Assembly (NCBI RefSeq): GCF_019263705.2
Contig: NZ_JADQDK010000001.1
Location: 5,208,001-5,272,000, forward strand
DNA length: 64,000 nucleotides
Origin: Pseudonocardia abyssalis
GTDB taxonomy: Bacteria > Actinomycetota > Actinomycetes > Mycobacteriales > Pseudonocardiaceae
Reading direction: 5' to 3'
Shown: in pieces, positions 28,065 to 36,686 of the stretch
Numbering within the stretch: the first letter of the stretch is position 1
Layout: the number at the start of each line of letters is the position of its first letter
The notes under the pieces: model-generated
Told to the model about the DNA's origin: nothing
What the model saw: the letters and a program-made list of their open reading frames with translations, nothing else
Databases searched by the model: none
Made by a program: the position numbers and the translations under genes

Positions 28065-28125
28065 CAGTAGCGCCCGGCATTCCCGGCCCGTCCGCGACGT
28101 GGGCCGGCCCACCTAGACTCAGTCG

Positions 28126-28671
28126 ATGACCGGCGCCCGCGACCGCGTGCTGGACGCGTACGAGACGCTCCTGATCGACCACGGCCCCGGCGCGGCCACG
28201 CTCGACGCCGTCGCCGCGGCGGCCGAGGTCTCCAAGGGCGGGCTGCTCTACCACTTCGCGTCCAAGGACGCTCTGGTCACGGGGCTGCTCGACCGGTTGC
28301 GCGAGCGCAGCGCCGCCGACGCCGACGCGATCCGCACCTCCTCCGACGGAGCCGTCGCCTACTACCTGCGCACGTCCGCGCCGGGCGGGACGATCCCGGG
28401 CGGGGTCACCCGGAGCTACCTCGCCGTCCTGCGGATCTCCGAGGGGAGCGCGACCGGTCAGGCCATCCGTGATGCGCTCGCCGAGGTCGACGCCGACGCG
28501 TACGCCGCGCTGCGGGCGGAGCTGGACGACCCGGTGCTCGCCTGGCTCGCCCAGCTCGTGGGGGACGGCCTGTACCTGCGCACCCTCACCGGCACCCCGC
28601 TCCCGCCCGGGCTCGGGGTGGAGGACCTGCTGGCCCGCCTGCGCCAGCACTTCCCGGCGGCCGACCCCTGA
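28126..28671 (+). CDS. TetR/AcrR family regulator
   Basis: The 181-residue product has an N-terminal TetR helix-turn-helix: the segment AATLDAVAAAAEVSKGGLLYHF contains the recognition helix and the conserved YHFASKDAL. The C-terminal ligand-binding domain is divergent. It presumably represses the divergent MFS gene and its own gene through the inverted repeat at 28049-28064. ATG 28126 is clear. The stop codon is followed after one base by a 22-base repeat array. Confidence 0.92.
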   Translation: MTGARDRVLDAYETLLIDHGPGAATLDAVAAAAEVSKGGLLYHFASKDALVTGLLDRLRERSAADADAIRTSSDGAVAYYLRTSAPGGTIPGGVTRSYLAVLRISEGSATGQAIRDALAEVDADAYAALRAELDDPVLAWLAQLVGDGLYLRTLTGTPLPPGLGVEDLLARLRQHFPAADP

Positions 28672-28672
28672 C

Positions 28673-28716
28673 CCCGCGAGTCGCGAGATTCCCGCCCGCG
28701 AGTCGCGAGATTCCGT
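28673..28716 (+). repeat. 22-base repeat array A (2 units plus a decayed third)
   Basis: Two tandem 22-base units (28673-28694 and 28695-28716) share the core CCCGCGAGTCGC followed by GAGATTCC and a variable end; a degenerate third partial unit follows. The core contains the odd palindrome GCGA-G-TCGC. The array begins one base after the tetR stop codon. Related arrays lie at 37872, 40360 and 41509. Confidence 0.85.
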
Positions 28717-28759
28717 CCGTGGGTCGGCGGTTCGCCGGGGGTGCGAGCGCGGCCGCGAC

Positions 28760-29300
28760 CGATCCACTCCGACCACGCCGACCACGCCGACCACGCCGAC
28801 TCCACGACGCACCGTGCGAACGACCACACGCGCACGCGGGCGACGTCCAGCCGGTGAGGTCGGCCATCCGGTCCGCCATCGCGTGCGGGTCGGCGGCGGC
28901 GCGCCGGTCGTCGAGGATGTGCTGATGCACGTCGAGGCACGGGTCGCCGGCGGGATGTCACGGGCAGGGTCGCGGCGACGACCTCATCCTGCTCGGGCAG
29001 CGGGCGGAGATCGCGCAGCGGTGTGCCGGGCCGGGCCCGTTCCAGCAGCCGTGCGACCGACGCCCCTCGGCCCACGACCCGTGCTCCGCGACGGCGCCGC
29101 GGCCGCTCCAGGCCCCTCGACCTGGTGGGCTCCGTCGGCCGATCTCGAACACCAGGTCACGGCCCGCGGCGTCGCGGGTCGGCGCCACCCACGCGGTCTC
29201 CCCGCCGGGCCGGAACGGCGGGTCGAGGGTCAGCGGTCGGCCGGCGACGCGCGGCGTCCCGGCGAGTCGGAGAACGCGTCGGCGAGCTCCGCCGGAAGCT
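28760..29300 (-). pseudogene. Decayed aminoglycoside phosphotransferase (APH(6)-like)
   Basis: Fragments in shifting frames spell a kinase of the streptomycin/hydroxyurea-phosphotransferase family. In order on the minus strand they are: LELPAELADAF; then LTLDPPFRPGGETAWVAP and RDLVFEIGR in a second frame; then RARPGTPLRDLRPLPEQDEVVAA; then HILDD...DPHAMADRMADLTG; and finally LDVARVRVWSFARCVVES. The catalytic HGDLHxGN and DPK segments, expected between the third and fourth fragments, are missing, so there is at least one internal deletion plus several frameshifts. A (Trp-Ser-Ala)3 tandem of a 9-base unit (28771-28797) sits at the 3' end. The order of fragments is seen; family identity is from memory of its conserved phrases. 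Confidence 0.6.
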
Positions 29301-29639
29301 CTAGCCGAAGATCCATCGCGAGGACGCGCGGACCAGGGACGGGGCGGGCTCCAGCGGTGCCGGGTTGCGGGCGATCTCCGGGACCGGGATGGGCAGCCGG
29401 TGCGTCGTGACGTTCCAGTAGCGGTTCTCCGGGTCACCCGCGCGCCACGCGTTGGCCAGGCGGGCGGTGGCGTCGGCGTCGGCCTTGCGGCGCGGGCGGG
29501 GGCGCATGCCGCAGCGGTCGCGGACCACCCGGTCCAGCGCGCGCCAGGCGTCGTCGGCGGTGGTGTGCACGCTGACGTTGGGCTCGCCGTCGGTCTGACC
29601 GACCAGCAGTGTGTAGGCGCTGACCATCTCGTAGGACAC
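29301..29639 (-). CDS. Hypothetical protein, 112 aa
   Basis: No family is recognised. The product has a mixed N-terminal half (YTLLVGQTDGEPNVSVHTTADDAW), a basic middle (RPRPRRKADADA) and an Arg/Pro-rich end. I chose the GTG at 29639 because a GAGAGGGG Shine-Dalgarno lies about 7 bases upstream; a longer ORF reaches 29729. Its stop is followed immediately by the decayed kinase remnant, suggesting the two once formed a unit. Confidence 0.5.
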   Translation of the reverse strand: MSYEMVSAYTLLVGQTDGEPNVSVHTTADDAWRALDRVVRDRCGMRPRPRRKADADATARLANAWRAGDPENRYWNVTTHRLPIPVPEIARNPAPLEPAPSLVRASSRWIFG

Positions 29640-29832
29640 GGGTACGCCCCTCTCGGGCTCGAACCGGGATTGCGACGTCGACTCCCGCACAGTCAACGGC
29701 ACGGACCCCGACCGGGTCTGCATCGGCACGCCAGGTGTCGCCCGATGGTGTCCATCACGCGCCGTGTGCGACCGCTCACCCCTGGTCAGGTGACCAGCGG
29801 ATCGCCGGACGGGTGGCCGGCCGCGGCGAACC

Positions 29833-31209
29833 TCAGCGACCCAGCGACACCGAGGACATCGTGAACTCCGGGACCCGCACCGGGGGCATCGCGGCGCGGG
29901 TGAACCAGTCCTTCCACTCCCGCGGCAGGGTCCGCTCCGTGGCGCCGGCCTCCGTGGCCTGACGCAGGACGTCGAGCGGGGAGTGGTTGAACCGGAAGTT
30001 GTGGTCGACCTCGCCGACGATCTCCCCGCCCTCCACCAGATAGACGCCGTCGCGGGTGAGGCCGGTGAGCAGCAGGGTGGCCGGGTCGACCAGCCGGATG
30101 TACCACAGGCACGTCAGCAGCAGCCCACGCTCGGTGCGCCCGACCATCTCCTCGAGCGATGCGTCCGAGCCGCCGGTGAGCAGGAGGTTGTCGCCGGGCG
30201 GGGTGAACGCCGTACCGAACTCGGCGGCCTCCGCCCGCGACCAGCCGAGCTCGGAGACGACGCCCTCGCGGACCCAGTCGACGCGCCCGACCGGTGCGCC
30301 GTTGTCGAACACCGAGATCGCGTCGCCGGACCGGGTCGTGGAGAGGAACGGCGCGTACTCCATCCCTGGGGCGGCCGGGTCGCAGGTGAGTGTCAGGGGC
30401 AGCGCGCCGAGGCGTTCACCGACGCGCGTGCCGTCGGGGCCGGACAGCGCGCTGCGGCCCTCGTGCGCCGGGCGTCCGTCCATCGACCAGGCCAGGTAGA
30501 TCATCAGGTCCGAGACGGCCGACGGCGGAAGCAGCGTCTCGTACTTCCCCGCGGGCAGTTCGACCTTCCGCTCCCCCCACTCCAGCCGCCGCGCGGCCTG
30601 CGCGGCGAGGTCCACGACGTCGACGTCGGCGAAGTCGGCGGTGGACGCGCCCACCCACGCCGAGCCGGACAGGTCGGGGGTCTTCGCGTTCAGCTCCACC
30701 GAACCCGTCGGCTGCACCCAGCGCCGCCGCACCCCGGCCGACGTCCCGAGCCAGGTCGTCGTCAGCTCGTGGCTGGCGAAACCGTACTGGCGTTGCGGGC
30801 CGGCGAGCACCTCGGCCAGGCCCTGCGCGAACGCGCCGAACACGCCGATCGACGTCTCGGTGGCGTCGTCGTCCCAGCTCGCGTCCGTGTCGGTCGGCGA
30901 GGGCAGGTCCATCGCGTCCTCCGCCGGGCCAGCGTCGCGCGCGGAGGCCTCCGCGGCGCGCACCAGGTCCTCGAGCCGGGCCGGGTCGGTGATCGTCACC
31001 GCCGTGCTGACGACGCCAGCGGCCGTCCCGCCGTCGACGGCGACCAGCGCGATCACCGTGACCCGGCCGGAGGTGGTGTGGCCGTTGGTCGTCATCGTCG
31101 AGTTGGCCCAGCGCAGTACCGCCTCGCTGGACTCCTGCACGAGCACGACGCACCCCCGCAGGTGCGTGGCCGCGGCCAGCGTCCGCTCGACGATCTCCTG
31201 CGGCCTCAC
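29833..31209 (-). CDS. tldE: TldE/PmbA-like peptidase subunit
   Basis: The 458-residue product is a TldE/PmbA-family protein, the partner of TldD in a heterodimeric metalloprotease that matures modified peptides and degrades unfolded ones. Seen are the N-terminal VRPQEIVERTLAAA, the beta-rich central region, and the C-terminal GLTRDGVYLVEGGEIVG and NFRFNHSP segments typical of the family. It lacks the zinc-binding HExxxH found in TldD, as expected. The GTG start at 31209 overlaps the tldD stop (GTGA) and has an AGGAGG ribosome-binding site. Confidence 0.9.
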   Translation of the reverse strand: MRPQEIVERTLAAATHLRGCVVLVQESSEAVLRWANSTMTTNGHTTSGRVTVIALVAVDGGTAAGVVSTAVTITDPARLEDLVRAAEASARDAGPAEDAMDLPSPTDTDASWDDDATETSIGVFGAFAQGLAEVLAGPQRQYGFASHELTTTWLGTSAGVRRRWVQPTGSVELNAKTPDLSGSAWVGASTADFADVDVVDLAAQAARRLEWGERKVELPAGKYETLLPPSAVSDLMIYLAWSMDGRPAHEGRSALSGPDGTRVGERLGALPLTLTCDPAAPGMEYAPFLSTTRSGDAISVFDNGAPVGRVDWVREGVVSELGWSRAEAAEFGTAFTPPGDNLLLTGGSDASLEEMVGRTERGLLLTCLWYIRLVDPATLLLTGLTRDGVYLVEGGEIVGEVDHNFRFNHSPLDVLRQATEAGATERTLPREWKDWFTRAAMPPVRVPEFTMSSVSLGR

Positions 31210-32711
31210 TGGCCCTCCTCCTGGGTGTTGAGCACGGTGACGCCGCGGAACCGGGCCGACGGGCAGCCGTGGCTCACCGCCGCGACCTGTCCGGGCTGGG
31301 CCTTGCCGCAGTTCATCGCGCCGTGCAGCACCCACGTCGACGGGCCGCCGACGGCGTCGAGCGAGCCCCAGAAGTCGGTGGTGGTGGCCTGGTAGGCGAC
31401 GTCGCGCAGCTGCCCGGCCAGCTCGCCGTTCTCGATCCGGTAGAACCGCTGGCCGGTGAACTGGAAGTTGTAGCGCTGCATGTCGATCGACCACGACTTG
31501 TCGCCGACGACGTAGATCCCGCGCTCGACGCCCGCGATCAGCTCCGCGGTGGGCGTGTCGCGCACCGGGTCCGGCTGCAGCGACACGTTCGCCATCCGCT
31601 GGATCGGCACGTGGTGCGGGGAGTCGGCGAACGCGCAGCCGTTGGAGCGGTCGAGCCCGAGGCGCGGCGCGAACGTGCGGTCGAGCTGGTAGCCGACCAG
31701 CACGCCGTCGCGGACGAGGTCGAAGGTCGAGGTGGCCACGCCGTCGTCGTCGTAGCCGATGGTCGCGAGGCCGTGCTCGACCGTCCGGTCGCCGGTGACG
31801 TGCATGTGTTCGGAGCCGTAGCGCAGCGTGCCGAGCAGGTCGGGGGTGGCGAAGCTGGACCCGGCGTACGCGGCCTCGTAGCCGATGGCCCGGTCGTACT
31901 CGGTGGCGTGCCCGACCGACTCGTGGATCGTCAGCCACAGGTTCGTCGGGTCGATGACCAGGTCGTACGCCCCGGCCGCGACGCTCGGGGACTTCGTCTT
32001 CTCGGCCAGCAGCTCCGGCACCCGCGCGAGCTCGGCGTCCCAGTCCCAGCCCGTCCCCGTGAGGTACTCCCAGCCGCGGCCCACCGGCGGGGCCAGGGTG
32101 CCCATCGTCTCGAACGCGCCGGCCCCGCGGTCGACGGCGGTGGCGGTGAACGACGGGGAGATCCGCACGCGCTGCTGGGTGGTGCGGGTGCCCGTGAGGT
32201 CGGCGTAGAACTTGTTCTCCCGCACCTGCGCGACGCCCGCCTGCACGTGGTCGACGCCGTCGGAGGCGAGCAGACGCTGCGACCACTCGGTGAGCAGGTC
32301 CACCTTCTCCCGCGTCGGCACGTCGAACGGGTCGACGTCGTAGGCGGAGATCCACTCGACGCCCGGGTACACCGGCTCGTCGGCCCGATCCACCCGCTCG
32401 ATCGCGACCGGCGCCAGCGTCCGCGCCACGGCGACCGCGCGCTCGGCGGTGGCGACGGCGCGCTCCGGGGTGAGGTCGCCGTGGGAGGCGAAACCCCACA
32501 CCCCGTCGACGATCACGCGCACCGCCAGCCCGATCGCCACGTCGTCGGCGACGCCGGTGACGCGCCCGTCGCGCAGGTCGACGGACTGGGACACGATCCG
32601 TTCCACCCGCAGATCGGCGTGCTGTGCGCCCAGGTCCCTGGCGCGGGAGAGGGCGGCGTCGGCGAGTGCGGCGAGCGGCAGGCCCGCGAACGCCGGGTCC
32701 AGGTCTGGCAT
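31206..32711 (-). CDS. tldD: TldD-like zinc metalloprotease subunit
   Basis: The 501-residue product is TldD. It has the catalytic zinc motif HESVGH (HExxxH), the following GSSFATPDLLGTLRYG segment, and C-terminal glycine-rich strands. With TldE it forms a protease with an inner active site. ATG 32711 is the start. It follows the DUF2339 gene by 14 bases on the same strand and is coupled to tldE, so the three may be cotranscribed. No peptide precursor gene is seen nearby. Confidence 0.93.
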   Translation of the reverse strand: MPDLDPAFAGLPLAALADAALSRARDLGAQHADLRVERIVSQSVDLRDGRVTGVADDVAIGLAVRVIVDGVWGFASHGDLTPERAVATAERAVAVARTLAPVAIERVDRADEPVYPGVEWISAYDVDPFDVPTREKVDLLTEWSQRLLASDGVDHVQAGVAQVRENKFYADLTGTRTTQQRVRISPSFTATAVDRGAGAFETMGTLAPPVGRGWEYLTGTGWDWDAELARVPELLAEKTKSPSVAAGAYDLVIDPTNLWLTIHESVGHATEYDRAIGYEAAYAGSSFATPDLLGTLRYGSEHMHVTGDRTVEHGLATIGYDDDGVATSTFDLVRDGVLVGYQLDRTFAPRLGLDRSNGCAFADSPHHVPIQRMANVSLQPDPVRDTPTAELIAGVERGIYVVGDKSWSIDMQRYNFQFTGQRFYRIENGELAGQLRDVAYQATTTDFWGSLDAVGGPSTWVLHGAMNCGKAQPGQVAAVSHGCPSARFRGVTVLNTQEEGQ

Positions 32712-32725
32712 GGGGCCGAACCTAC

Positions 32726-34702
32726 CTACTGGGCCTCCGCGACCATCCGCGCGTAGCGGGTGCCCGCGGTCAGCAGCACCAGCCCGGCCCCGAGGAACGC
32801 CCCGACCTGCACCAGCCCGTCCAGCACCACGAGGTCGAACAGCACGAGCTTGGCGACGGCGCCCGCCACCAGCACCAGCCCGGTCACCCGCAGCGCGGGA
32901 CGGCGCAGGCCGCGGGCCAGCAGCACCAGCGCCACCACCGTCCAGGAGACCGTGACGATCGCGTGCCCGACGGTGAACGCCGTGCGGTCCGGGGCCACCA
33001 GCAGCGCCGGTGAGATGATCAGACCGGCCGTGCCGTAGAGACCGGCGACGCCGAGCGGGACCCAGATCCCGGCGGTGCTCGAGTCGGGCCGCACCAGCCC
33101 CAACCGCCCCGCCACCACCGTGATCACGGCCGATGCGGCCAGCACCAGCAGCGACACCACCGCCCCGGCCACCAGCGCGCCCGGTCGGGCCGTCCCGTCG
33201 ACGACGTACGGATCGGCCGGGAAGTCGACGAGTGCGGTGAGCGGGGCGTCGGCCGAGAGCGCCAGCACGGTCCCGACCAGCCAGAACCCACCCGCGACGA
33301 GCAGCGGCAGCCGGTTGCCGACGGCGACCGCGACGACGGACAGCGCGATCGCGACGACCAGCAGCCCGCCGGTGGCGACCGGCCCGTCCAGGCCGATCAG
33401 CACAGCCTCCAGCACACCGATCGCACCGACCGCGGCGATCGCGGTGCGCAGTCGGGTCCCGACGCCCGGCACCGCGAGCAGTGTGAGGACCAGCAGCGCC
33501 GCGGCGGCCGCGACCCCCGCTCCACCCCAGCCGTCGAGGACCGGGCCCAGCACCAGCATCGGCAGCGGGGCCAGTGCCACGAGCGCGACCACCGCCTGCT
33601 CCGGCAGGCGGCGCACCGAGAGCGCGCCACCGGCGAGGCCGAGCAGCGTCACCGCGATCACCGCGACGACGCGCAGAGGCTCCTCGGAGACGGCGACGGC
33701 CGACGCGGCGAGAGCGGGGCCCACCGCGGAGAGCACCGCGGGCCATGCCCAGCCCCGTCCCTCGCCCCCACGACCCTCGACCCCACGACGCAGCGCCACC
33801 ACGGTGGTCACGGCCTGAAGGGCGAGCAGCAGTGCGACCAGCAGCGGCCCCTCGACCAACGCCGGGGCCAGCCAGGCACCGCCGACCACGATCCCGCCCG
33901 CGAGCAGCGCGGAGCGCCACCGGTCGGCCAGCGCCAGCCCGGCCCCGGCCACCACCAGTGCCAGCAGGACCGCGAGCGGACCGGGCACGTCGAGCAGCCG
34001 GTTCGCGGCTGCCACCACCAGGTACAGCGCTCCGAACCCGGTGCCGGCCAGGGCCATCGCCCCGGCCCGGCGCGCCTCCGTGCGGTGCAGCCACACCGCG
34101 ACCCCCACGAGCACGAGGCCGAGCACGGTCCCCACCCCGACCCGCACGGGGGGCGTGCCCCAGCCGCGCGACGCGGCCAGCGCCAGGAACAGCACCACGC
34201 CCAGCAGCGTCATCGCGGCACCGGTCCACGCCAGTAGCCGCGCGCCGCCGGCCGTCGCCCGCGGCTGCGGAACGCCGGTGGGGCCGAACGGCTGCGGCCC
34301 CGGTGGCGGGGTCCATCCCGACGGCACGCCGGGCACCGGCGCCCACGGAGGGGCCGGCTGTCCCGGCGCGCCCGCGTGGGGCGGTGCCGGCCAGCCGGGG
34401 TACCCGGCGTCCGCGGGCGGTGCGGCCCACCAGGGTCGCTGCCCGGTCGGTCCCTGCCCGGCCGGTCCCTGCCCGGCCGGTCCCTGCCACGGCGGCGCGC
34501 TCCACGGCGGCGCGGTGCCGGGCGGGCCCGATGACGCGCCGACGACCGGGCGCTCCAGCACCCCGGTGATCTCGCCACCCTCGACGTCCGGCGCGCCGAG
34601 CGACTGCAGCCGGGCCTCGACGCGGTCGAGCCGGTGGCCGAGGCGCGCGATCTCGGCGGTGAGCGCGGCCGTCGGGTCGGATGTGCTGGTCATGGGGGCC
34701 AT
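32726..34702 (-). CDS. DUF2339 multi-pass membrane protein
   Basis: The 658-residue product has an N-terminal coiled-coil-like helix (LTAEIARLGHRLDRVEARLQSLG), a Pro/Gly/Trp-rich stretch with repeated GPAGQGPAGQGPTGQ units (about 70-130), and about 20 closely spaced hydrophobic segments to the end. That layout is the DUF2339 family, whose function is unknown. ATG 34702 is used; ATG 34693, three codons later, is also possible. Ala/Val/Leu content is extreme even for this genome. Confidence 0.85.
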   Translation of the reverse strand: MAPMTSTSDPTAALTAEIARLGHRLDRVEARLQSLGAPDVEGGEITGVLERPVVGASSGPPGTAPPWSAPPWQGPAGQGPAGQGPTGQRPWWAAPPADAGYPGWPAPPHAGAPGQPAPPWAPVPGVPSGWTPPPGPQPFGPTGVPQPRATAGGARLLAWTGAAMTLLGVVLFLALAASRGWGTPPVRVGVGTVLGLVLVGVAVWLHRTEARRAGAMALAGTGFGALYLVVAAANRLLDVPGPLAVLLALVVAGAGLALADRWRSALLAGGIVVGGAWLAPALVEGPLLVALLLALQAVTTVVALRRGVEGRGGEGRGWAWPAVLSAVGPALAASAVAVSEEPLRVVAVIAVTLLGLAGGALSVRRLPEQAVVALVALAPLPMLVLGPVLDGWGGAGVAAAAALLVLTLLAVPGVGTRLRTAIAAVGAIGVLEAVLIGLDGPVATGGLLVVAIALSVVAVAVGNRLPLLVAGGFWLVGTVLALSADAPLTALVDFPADPYVVDGTARPGALVAGAVVSLLVLAASAVITVVAGRLGLVRPDSSTAGIWVPLGVAGLYGTAGLIISPALLVAPDRTAFTVGHAIVTVSWTVVALVLLARGLRRPALRVTGLVLVAGAVAKLVLFDLVVLDGLVQVGAFLGAGLVLLTAGTRYARMVAEAQ

Positions 34703-34760
34703 GATCGGGCCCGGGCGGTCCGGACGGATGCGTACGGCTACCCGGATCCGGTCACGGATG

Positions 34761-34820
34761 GATCACGACCCCCGGCATCACGACCCCCGGCATCACGACC
34801 CCCAGCATCACGCCCCCCAG
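34761..34820. repeat. 15-base tandem repeat (4 units)
   Basis: Four 15-base units of the form CATCACGACCCCCGG run from 34761 to 34820; the last two have CAG instead of CGG and the final unit has one further change. The array overlaps the 3' end of the 89-residue gene and extends past its stop. Confidence 0.85.
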
Positions 34821-35077
34821 CGCAGCAGTCGCGTGAGCACGTCGACCAGGGTCGGCGGGCCGTCGTCGACGCACGGCTCGACGTCGGTGCTCCCGTCGGC
34901 GTGCAGGGCCAGGGTCCGGTCGGCGAGACCGTCGGCGTCGAGATCGGTGTGCAGGAGCAGATCGCCGGAGGGGTCGTCGGTGAACAGCGAGTCGGGCGTG
35001 CCGTCGTCGTCGGTGTCGAACCCGGCCGTGACGTCGGGGCAGGCGTCGCCGTCGGGCACCGCGCGGGGATCACGCAT
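34808..35077 (-). CDS. Small acidic protein with Ca-binding-like repeats
   Basis: The 89-residue product is strongly acidic and contains two DxDxDGxxD motifs (TDDDGTPDS and LDADGLADR), like EF-hand or thrombospondin-type-3 calcium loops and like actinobacterial DUF6802 proteins. There is no signal peptide. ATG 35077 overlaps the stop of the preceding 237-residue gene by 8 bases, so they are probably one operon. The two cysteines could form a disulphide. Confidence 0.65.
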   Translation of the reverse strand: MRDPRAVPDGDACPDVTAGFDTDDDGTPDSLFTDDPSGDLLLHTDLDADGLADRTLALHADGSTDVEPCVDDGPPTLVDVLTRLLRWGA

Positions 35078-35783
35078 CGGCGACCTCCCGCGGTGCGAGC
35101 AGGGTCAGCTCGGCGTCGATCTCCGCACGTCGGTGGGCCAGTGCCGCGTCGAGGCGGGCGGTGGCCGTCGTCGCGCGGGCGGCGGTGCGACGGGTCAGTT
35201 CCGCGTCGACGCGGGCGTGCGTGACGGCCAGCAGGTCCGTGCCCCACCGGTGGAGCCGGGCGCGGTCGACGCCGGCCCGTCGGGCGCGGACGGCGGCCAC
35301 CAGGACCAGTACGGCCCCGCCGAGCGCGGGTAGCAGCACGGCGGGGCCTGCGAAGCCGGACAGCGCGGCGAGCGGGAGCACCGCCAGTCGCCAGGCCCCG
35401 GCGTCGGCGAGCACCTCGACGATCCGGGCGCGGGGCGGGATCGGTGGATCCGGGACGGGTGCGGGGGGCGGATCGTCCGGCGGGACCGGGAGGAACACGC
35501 CCCGGTCCGCGGCCGTGCCGCGCTCGGCACCGACCGCACGGTCGGCCCAGCGTGCGTACGCGGCCGTCTCGATCGCCCGGGCCGCCGCGGACACGGCGGC
35601 CGCGGGATGGCCGTCCAGCGCGCGGCGGACGTCGGCGAGATGGGCGGCGGCCTCGGCGAGGGTGCCCGTCCTGGCCGCGGCGAGGGCGTCGCGCAGGTCG
35701 GTGCGTCCGGGCACGAGCAGTGCCTGCTGCGCGCGCAGTTCGTGGCGCCGGGCGCGCACGGCGTCGGCATAACGGTCGGCCAT
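35070..35783 (-). CDS. Hypothetical protein with central membrane segment
   Basis: The 237-residue product starts MADRYADAVRARRHEL. An Ala/Arg-rich helical domain (1-90) is followed by a Pro-rich spacer (PPDDPPPAPVPDPP), a hydrophobic helical hairpin (about 133-165) and a second charged helical region likely to form a coiled coil. No family is recognised. The ORF extends far upstream, but ATG 35783 gives the first coherent coding sequence and avoids the divergent trmB. It overlaps the downstream acidic-protein gene by 8 bases. Confidence 0.65.
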   Translation of the reverse strand: MADRYADAVRARRHELRAQQALLVPGRTDLRDALAAARTGTLAEAAAHLADVRRALDGHPAAAVSAAARAIETAAYARWADRAVGAERGTAADRGVFLPVPPDDPPPAPVPDPPIPPRARIVEVLADAGAWRLAVLPLAALSGFAGPAVLLPALGGAVLVLVAAVRARRAGVDRARLHRWGTDLLAVTHARVDAELTRRTAARATTATARLDAALAHRRAEIDAELTLLAPREVADA

Positions 35784-35879
35784 GGCGGCACGGTGGCAGG
35801 CCGGGCACCGGCGCGGGGAGGAACGGCGAGACGGTGTGCGATCGTGAACGGCCCCCGGCCCACCCCTGAAGGAGCCCGC

Positions 35880-36626
35880 GTGACCACGCGCCCGCCTACC
35901 GAGGACCGGCCCCGGATCACCAGCTTCGTGCACCACCGCGCGCGGCTCACCGAGGGCCAGCAGCGGGCCTGGGACCGGTCGTGGCCGGTGCTGGGCCGCG
36001 ACGTCGACGACGTCGTCGACGGCTCCGTCGCCTACGACCCGCCCGCCTGGTTCGGCCGCACCGCCCCGCTGGTGCTGGAGATCGGGTCCGGCATGGGCGA
36101 GTCGACGGCCGCGCTCGCCGCCGCCGCTCCGGAGTACGACCACCTCGCGGTCGAGGTCTTCGAGCCGGGCCTCGCGCAGCTGCTCATGCGCGTCGAGGAG
36201 CTGGGACTGGGCAACCTCGCACTGCTCCGCGGCGACGCCGTCGAGCTGCTGCGGGCCCGGGTCCCCGAGGGCTCGCTCAGCGCCGTCCGGATCTTCTTCC
36301 CGGACCCCTGGCCCAAGCGCAAGCACCGCAAGCGCCGTCTGGTGCAGCCCGAGATCGCGGCGCTCGTCGCGTCCAGGCTCGCCCCGGGTGGGACGCTGCA
36401 CCTGGCCACGGACTGGGACGACTACGCGACCCAGATGCGTGCGGTGTGTGACGGTGAACACTCCTTGGTGAACACGGCCGCCGATGAGCCGGGTGGCTGG
36501 TTCCCGCGCCCGGACTGGCGCCCGGTGACCAAGTTCGAGCAGCGCGCCCACCTGGGAGGACGTGCCGTTCATGATCTTCTCTACCGGCGCGGCTCCGCTG
36601 GGCGCACTAGCGATCACGCTTCGTGA
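35880..36626 (+). CDS. trmB: tRNA (guanine-N7-)-methyltransferase
   Basis: The 248-residue product is TrmB, which methylates G46 in tRNA variable loops. It has the SAM-binding motif VLEIGSGMGE, the family motif FFPDPWPKRKHRKRRL, and the C-terminal catalytic ATDWDDYA segment. GTG 35880 follows an AAGGAG ribosome-binding site. A 60-base gap precedes the nitric oxide synthase gene in the same direction. Confidence 0.95.
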   Translation: MTTRPPTEDRPRITSFVHHRARLTEGQQRAWDRSWPVLGRDVDDVVDGSVAYDPPAWFGRTAPLVLEIGSGMGESTAALAAAAPEYDHLAVEVFEPGLAQLLMRVEELGLGNLALLRGDAVELLRARVPEGSLSAVRIFFPDPWPKRKHRKRRLVQPEIAALVASRLAPGGTLHLATDWDDYATQMRAVCDGEHSLVNTAADEPGGWFPRPDWRPVTKFEQRAHLGGRAVHDLLYRRGSAGRTSDHAS

Positions 36627-36686
36627 CCGTGTAGGAAGGTCGACGGCCCCGGTACGGGGAAGGCTGTCGGGGAGAGTGAGGCGTGT

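Noticed and set aside
29782..29797. tldE terminator hairpin CTGGTCA-GG-TGACCAG
   Set aside because: The stem is only 7 bases with a 2-base loop and no T-tract, too weak to assert.
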